34,535 bases of DNA, taken from the IMG/VR virus record IMGVR_UViG_3300044681_000147, positions 1 to 34,535 of that record; one strand, 5' to 3'. This document shows positions 30,153 through 34,535 of this stretch, in pieces. The notes under the pieces were generated by a model. That model saw nothing but the letters and a program-made list of their open reading frames with translations, had not been told where the DNA came from and made no database searches. The position numbers were made by a program, and so were the translations under genes. Positions within the stretch are counted from its first letter, which is position 1; the number at the start of each line of letters is the position of its first letter. The DNA is from a virus.

Positions 30153-33149
30153 TTATGTATTTAACAGAGTGCCATTTTCGTCATAAATGTTAATCACTCT
30201 ACTGGCAAGATGGTTTAAGGCCGACACGATACTTGATGTTGCGCCCGCACTATCAAAGAATGCTGCAAGGTTTGACAATGAACCAATTCTACTGTCCAGA
30301 GTCCCCGCACTGTCTTGTAAGTCTACAAGATCGGCGGCAAGAGCATTCAGTGCAGTGATGTGGGTAGTCTTCGCACCAGCAAAGTATACATCCAAATCTT
30401 GCAAAGAACCAATCGAATCGTGTAGTTCATTAATAGCAGCGGTAAGGTTTGTTGCTTTAGTAGCAAGAGCGCCTGCCGTTGCCCCAATGAAACCTTCATT
30501 GGAATCCATCTCACTTTCAAGGGTATTTAGTCTCCCCGCATGAGAGACTAATTTAGTAGCATCAGAGTCTAACTGACTGTGCAATTCATTAATAGCACCA
30601 CCCAAGTGATTAGATGTTGTGTCGAGTGTAGTACCCTGTACGATGTTTCCGACAAATGTTGCTTTTGCAGCCGAGTCAAACGTAATGTGGTTTGCATTTC
30701 TGTTCTGGATGATGAGGTCACCACCAGAGTTTCTTAATGCACCAAACTGTGTACCATCATCTTTGAGGTAGATATAAGCCCCACCAGCATCAAGAGTGAT
30801 AGTAGAAGAAACATCAAGGTTCAACACACCAGTTCTTGAAATGGTTGTGCCACCCATTGTAAGGTTGCCACCTGTGGTTACTGTACCACCAGTCGTTACG
30901 TTTGCACCAGAGAATGTCAGTGCAGTAGTCGTACCAGACTTGACGATCAAGTTGCCAGAGGTATTTGACAACGCACCGTATTGTGTACCATTGTCCTTAA
31001 GTAATACGTCAGCTCCATCAGCATCAAGAATAATATCGGTATCAGCATCAATAGTGAAGTCGCCTGTACTCTTAACTGAACCCGCAAAGGTAACAGAGGC
31101 ATCAGAACTATCGCCTGTCATTACCGTGGTAGAACCTGTTTTTACAACAAGGTTTCCACTACTGTTTGTCAATGCACCGTATTGTGTACCGGCATCTTTT
31201 AGAAGAACATCAGCACCATCTGCATCAAGAATGATATCACCCGCAACATCAACTGTCAAGTTGCCTGAAGGTACATCAATCTCTTTATTTGTTCCTGCAA
31301 TGAACTGGAACTGTGTAGTGCCTCCATCGTTCAGGTAAACATTACCACCGTCTGCATCAAGAGTAATGTTTGAGGCCACATCAACTGTCAAGTTGCCCGA
31401 AGGTACATCGATCTCTTTGTTGGCTCCTGCAATAAACTGGAATTGAGTTGTACCACCATCCTTAAGATAGGTGTTACCACCATCAGCATCCAACGTGACA
31501 TCACCTGAGACATCAACGGTTAAATGACCAGTTCTAGAAATTGTTCCGTTCGAATTGAAATCGTATGACGCACTATCTGCATCTTTGAAGGTAACGTTTC
31601 CGCCATCAGCGTCAAGGATAATGTCACCACCAGCATCCAGTTTGATTGCTGAAGATGCATTAACTCTTACATCACCGGAATTCGCATTTACTTCTACACC
31701 ATCACCAGCAGTGATAGTTGCAGAATCTCCGGATGTAATGGATGCTGTTGTACCTGTTGTGACATCATAAGTTGTTCCGGCTGAAATACCATATGATCCA
31801 GTCGCACTGTCAAGAACATTTCCATTTACGGTTGTTGTTAAGTTACCTGTAACATCTAAAGTATTAGTAGTACCAAGTCCATATTCTAACCTTGCGACAC
31901 CACCATCTTTGAAATCGATATTCGCACCATCTGCATCTAACACAATGTTAGCGGATGCATCAATGGTTACTGTTCCAGTTCTGGCAATAGTACCTGAATT
32001 GAATGTGAAGTTTGTGGTAGCCCCATCCTTGAAGTAGATGTTGTTTCCATCTGCGTCAAGAGTGATGTTTCCCGAAATGTCGAGAACTAAATCACCTGTA
32101 CGTGAGACTGTACCATCTGTGTTAAACTGATAGTCTGTAGTACCTCCATCATTGAAGTACCAGTTACCACCATCAGCATCAAGGATGATATTTCTTGCGG
32201 CATCTACGACAAAATCACCAACTAAAACATTGACAGATGCTGAATCGCCTGTTATAATAATAGCTGAGTCAGCGGAGAGAGAATATACCCCATTCGTGAC
32301 AACAGTATAATCGCCAGTTACCGATTCACTATAGAATCCAGATACGGTCTCTGTGAGGTTACCTGTAACATCTAATGTGTTGGATGCACCTAAGCCATAT
32401 GCAAAACGTGTAGTACCCGCACCTTTTAAATCTACATTTAAAGTACCAGCATCTAATACGATATCACCAGAAACATCATATGTCAAGTTTCCGGTTACTG
32501 TTGTAGTATTGGTTGCACCAAGGGCATAGTTGAAACGAGTTGTTCCGTTACCTTTTACGATAAGGTCATTGCCACCGGCATCCAGAGTGATGTCGCCTAC
32601 CGCATCAACAGTATATGCACCCGTTGTGGTGAGAGTAGTTGCGAGAGAAGAACCAAGTGTTAATGTTGCATGAGTAGCGGAGTCTTTCTTGAAGACAACA
32701 TCACCACCATCAACATTGATTTCTAAATCACCACCACCATCGAAGGTGAAGTTGGTTGCAGTGTTAATCTTTTTAGTAGAGGCATCAAAGACGGCCTCAA
32801 TCTCATTGATGGCATCTTTAATTGTATTTGAAACAACATTAAGTGAGTTTGAGTCACCACCGATAAAAGCATCGATAGCATTGATTGCACCAACAAGACC
32901 ACCATCACGGACTGCATTGATTGCATAGGAGGTGTAGTTAAGATCATTCTTAACGTCACCACCCCCCGCACCGTGAAGGTCAGAGTCGAGTTCGTTTAAA
33001 GCACTAACTAAGTCAGCTGAGTCTGACCTCTGACTATTACGTGTAGTAGTAGTCAATAAATCAGGATCACCAACGTTATTAGAGATAGTGTTAATATTAT
33101 CTCTAAGTGTCTTAACCGTATCTGTAATTGCTGTAATCGGGCGTGCCAT
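30153..33149 (-). CDS. Repetitive fiber-like structural protein (DADGGN repeats)
   Basis: 998 residues. The start (MARPITAITDTVKTLRDNIN) has a helical segment with NALNELDSDL-type coiled pieces to ~120. Residues ~125-790 repeat a ~35-45-residue beta unit containing D-I-T/I-L-D-A-D-G-G/A-N/D-V/I-x-x-K/N-D-G/A-G-T (for example GDIILDADGADVLLKDAGTQ). The C-terminal ~200 residues return to coiled-coil-like helices (AINELHSQLDSDATKL, HAGRLNTLESEMDSNE). It ends RVINIYDENGTLLNT, matching the giant fiber end. The architecture (helix, beta-repeat shaft, helix) suggests an elongated trimeric fiber. A possible late promoter lies 150 bases upstream within the preceding small gene. Confidence 0.78.
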   Translation of the reverse strand: MARPITAITDTVKTLRDNINTISNNVGDPDLLTTTTRNSQRSDSADLVSALNELDSDLHGAGGGDVKNDLNYTSYAINAVRDGGLVGAINAIDAFIGGDSNSLNVVSNTIKDAINEIEAVFDASTKKINTATNFTFDGGGDLEINVDGGDVVFKKDSATHATLTLGSSLATTLTTTGAYTVDAVGDITLDAGGNDLIVKGNGTTRFNYALGATNTTTVTGNLTYDVSGDIVLDAGTLNVDLKGAGTTRFAYGLGASNTLDVTGNLTETVSGFYSESVTGDYTVVTNGVYSLSADSAIIITGDSASVNVLVGDFVVDAARNIILDADGGNWYFNDGGTTDYQFNTDGTVSRTGDLVLDISGNITLDADGNNIYFKDGATTNFTFNSGTIARTGTVTIDASANIVLDADGANIDFKDGGVARLEYGLGTTNTLDVTGNLTTTVNGNVLDSATGSYGISAGTTYDVTTGTTASITSGDSATITAGDGVEVNANSGDVRVNASSAIKLDAGGDIILDADGGNVTFKDADSASYDFNSNGTISRTGHLTVDVSGDVTLDADGGNTYLKDGGTTQFQFIAGANKEIDVPSGNLTVDVASNITLDADGGNVYLNDGGTTQFQFIAGTNKEIDVPSGNLTVDVAGDIILDADGADVLLKDAGTQYGALTNSSGNLVVKTGSTTVMTGDSSDASVTFAGSVKSTGDFTIDADTDIILDADGADVLLKDNGTQYGALSNTSGNLIVKSGTTTALTFSGANVTTGGTVTTGGNLTMGGTTISRTGVLNLDVSSTITLDAGGAYIYLKDDGTQFGALRNSGGDLIIQNRNANHITFDSAAKATFVGNIVQGTTLDTTSNHLGGAINELHSQLDSDATKLVSHAGRLNTLESEMDSNEGFIGATAGALATKATNLTAAINELHDSIGSLQDLDVYFAGAKTTHITALNALAADLVDLQDSAGTLDSRIGSLSNLAAFFDSAGATSSIVSALNHLASRVINIYDENGTLLNT
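31246..31510 (-). repeat. 132-bp tandem duplication in the fiber-like gene
   Basis: Two adjacent copies of a 44-residue unit starting IDVPSGNLTVDVA and containing DGGTTQFQFIAG lie at about 31246-31377 and 31378-31509 with high DNA similarity, well above that of the other repeats in this gene. This indicates a recent in-frame duplication. Confidence 0.75.
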
Positions 33150-33377
33150 TTAAATCTTCTCTACTAATTGTGTGAGGAGAGACTTTATTTCATTCATCTC
33201 TCCCTCCAAGGTTTTTACAGTTTCGACAAGTTGTTTGTGTTCCTGCTTCCGCAGTTGACTTTCTTGTCTTCTTTTCTGTACTTGTTTAATGTCTTCTTTA
33301 TTTATATTAACTACAACACCACTGGAATTTTTGTAGAGGCCATCATGACCATCAATCTTCATCAAATTTTCGTCCAT
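33150..33377 (-). CDS. Small coiled-coil protein between structural genes
   Basis: A 75-residue protein. The start MDENLMKIDGHDGLYKNSSGVVVNIN looks like a short beta module (K-x-x-x-S-G-V-V-V-N). The rest is a continuous Lys/Gln/Glu coiled coil (about 28-75). AAGGG precedes the ATG, and its stop abuts the next gene's start. Its size and position suggest a small virion or assembly factor. It is not otherwise recognised. Confidence 0.65.
   Translation of the reverse strand: MDENLMKIDGHDGLYKNSSGVVVNINKEDIKQVQKRRQESQLRKQEHKQLVETVKTLEGEMNEIKSLLTQLVEKI
33299..33306 (-). promoter_or_regulatory. T4-type late promoter box within a small gene
   Basis: An exact TATAAATA on the minus strand, but inside the coding sequence of the small coiled-coil gene, about 150 bases before the large fiber-like gene. 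The Asn-Ile-Asn-Lys codons could create it by chance, but an internal promoter for the fiber-like gene is plausible. Confidence 0.45.
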
Positions 33378-33387
33378 AATAATACCC

Positions 33388-34535
33388 TTAAATTACAGCA
33401 ATGCACCTCAAGTCTCTAATCACAGGAACCTTAGCACTATTGGTTGATTTGAAAACAATCTTCACTTGGAACTTACGGTAAGCTGTTAAGTCCGCACCTT
33501 CCAAGTTGTTCACGTCACCGAAACCACCAATAGTATAACGGTACTCACGGAAAATCTTGGGGTTAGCATCCGAAGGTAATACGTCATCACACACAGCCAA
33601 TGACCACGGAATTGTAGACAATGCAGTTTCAGCTTGAGTTGTCTTGTAATAAACATCGAAATCTGTTGAAGGATGTTTATTTGCAGCAAGAATAATCTTT
33701 AATCCAATAGCATCTTGTTCCAGCGTCACAGGAATAGTAACGTGTTTTGCAAGATGTGAACCCATGAACGGATGTGTTTCATCTGAGAATGTAATTGGAT
33801 TGTTGAATCCATTAGATGAAGCAGAATCCTGTTTATCGATCAAGTTACCAACCAGTGTAAGACCCGCACGTTGCAAGTCAATAACAGGAGAAACTCTACT
33901 ATCTGTAGTCTTCATGTTCATCTGAATGATTGCAGACTTGGGATATGCATACACACCCAATTCATCAGCCTCATTAAGTCTGTTAGCAATCATACGAGGA
34001 GATTCAAAATCAAAGTTAGTTCCATTCTTCAGAGGACGGAATGCTGTATCAAGACTGAAACGTCCCGAAGCAGAATCCGCTAATGAAGACTGTGATAGGA
34101 ACTTACCTGACATAGAAACATCTGTGGTCTCTGGTTTCATAAATGTGATTGTAGGACACACACGTTCGAATGTCATGTTAGTGTGTGCAGTACACTTACC
34201 ACCACCAAATCTACCATCAAGATTTGCAGAAGAATCGGCGGCAAACTGGAATGCTGTACCATCCACACGAGTAACAATTCTTTCACCCATAATGTCAGAA
34301 CCAAGAATGCCATTGTAAGTTGTGGCTGAGTCAAGACCATAAATTCTAGTCTTGTCACCGTATCTCAGACCGTGGTTCTTGTTAATAACAGTAATTGTGT
34401 TGCTTCCGTTATAACTACGGAAGGGGTCTTTAGTAAGAACAAGAGGCGGAACATTAACGTTCTCAAGGTAAGCATTACCCTGATTAACGAACTCACAACG
34501 AGTGATCTTAAATGCAAGGTCTTCGTCCTGAGAAG
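33388..34535 (-). CDS. C-terminal part of a baseplate/tail structural protein (cut by window end)
   Basis: The frame stays open from the window edge to the stop at 33388, so about 381 C-terminal residues are seen and the ATG at 34290 is internal. Near the edge it has a beta module NTITVINKNHGLRYGDKTRI followed by YNGILGSDIMGERIVTRVDG, the H-G-L...G-D...Y-N-G-I pattern often seen in baseplate-wedge and fiber proteins of marine T4-like phages. The end is AYRKFQVKIVFKSTNSAKVP then VIRDLRCIAVI. Position (upstream of fibers and gene 13) fits a baseplate wedge protein (gene 7-10 region in T4), but I cannot name which. Confidence 0.6.
   Translation of the reverse strand, partial: SQDEDLAFKITRCEFVNQGNAYLENVNVPPLVLTKDPFRSYNGSNTITVINKNHGLRYGDKTRIYGLDSATTYNGILGSDIMGERIVTRVDGTAFQFAADSSANLDGRFGGGKCTAHTNMTFERVCPTITFMKPETTDVSMSGKFLSQSSLADSASGRFSLDTAFRPLKNGTNFDFESPRMIANRLNEADELGVYAYPKSAIIQMNMKTTDSRVSPVIDLQRAGLTLVGNLIDKQDSASSNGFNNPITFSDETHPFMGSHLAKHVTIPVTLEQDAIGLKIILAANKHPSTDFDVYYKTTQAETALSTIPWSLAVCDDVLPSDANPKIFREYRYTIGGFGDVNNLEGADLTAYRKFQVKIVFKSTNSAKVPVIRDLRCIAVI

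Noticed and set aside
30158-30165. GTTAAATA before repeat protein B as a possible late promoter
   Set aside because: It has two mismatches to TATAAATA and overlaps the stop codon of the upstream gene, so it is too weak to list.
30796-31338. Plus-strand open frame of 180 codons opposite the DADGGN fiber gene
   Set aside because: It is an antisense shadow of the beta repeats, lacking a ribosome site and a plausible protein pattern. The whole region is coded on the minus strand.
1-34535. tRNA genes, insertion sequences, introns or homing endonucleases
   Set aside because: Nearly all bases are in recognised minus-strand genes. The longest gap is 175 bases (280-454) and it holds only terminators and a tiny frame. 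I saw no cloverleaf or transposase.

Overview
The window is the virion-structure block of a T4-like myovirus (contractile tail, large tailed-phage genome). The evidence is an uninterrupted minus-strand run of recognisable T4-type genes in canonical order (reading right to left: neck gp13, gp14, tail terminator gp15, terminase gp16 and gp17, sheath gp18, tube gp19, portal gp20, gp67-like core, small gp68-position protein, protease gp21, scaffold gp22, capsid gp23), together with T4 late-promoter boxes (TATAAATA read on the minus strand). The proteins look more like those of marine exo-T4 phages (cyanophage or pelagiphage type) than of enteric T4: they include beta-rich Ser/Asp/Thr-rich fibers, a LamG domain in a virion protein, and 2OG-oxygenase and glycosyltransferase genes among the tail genes. 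No host-diagnostic gene (photosynthesis, for example) is in view, so the host stays open.

Layout. 1-279: end of a plus-strand gene of unknown function, converging on the late block at a bidirectional terminator; the capsid transcript has its own UUCG-loop terminator (398-425). 455-5535: head genes. 5606-7991: tail tube and sheath. 8081-10010: terminase. 10013-13285: tail terminator and neck genes, with gp14 enlarged by a LamG domain. 13296-21821: fibers and small fiber/baseplate accessory proteins. 21889-23778: three overlapping non-structural genes (coiled-coil protein, GT-A glycosyltransferase, Asp/Asn-hydroxylase-like 2OG oxygenase) behind a near-consensus host sigma-70 promoter. 23858-30135: two very large paralogous proteins made mostly of a four-residue repeat. 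30153-33149: another repetitive fiber-like protein. 33150-34535: a small coiled-coil protein and the C-terminal part of a baseplate/tail structural protein cut by the window edge.

How it fits together. Nearly everything on the minus strand would be made late: head precursor, packaging motor, tail, and a large set of adsorption proteins. The three-gene cassette is the exception, since its promoter resembles a host promoter and could fire early. Between that cassette and the next structural gene lies an 18-bp hairpin whose 3' arm covers the ribosome-binding site and the A of the start codon. Its loop contains the late promoter. Early read-through RNA would therefore be untranslatable for the structural gene, while RNA from the late promoter lacks the 5' arm and is open, the same logic known for T4 genes e, soc and 49.

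The most novel-looking element is the pair of tetrapeptide-repeat proteins (about 890 and 600 residues of repeat). The unit is roughly [G/R/S]-[N/D/T]-[Y/F/R]-[T/S/A/I], with conserved N- and C-terminal caps and an aromatic, non-repeat island in the middle. The repeats contain very many N-Y-S/T sequons, and the gene immediately downstream of the larger one begins the cassette carrying the glycosyltransferase and the hydroxylase-like enzyme. This suggests, without proving, that the repeat proteins are their substrates.
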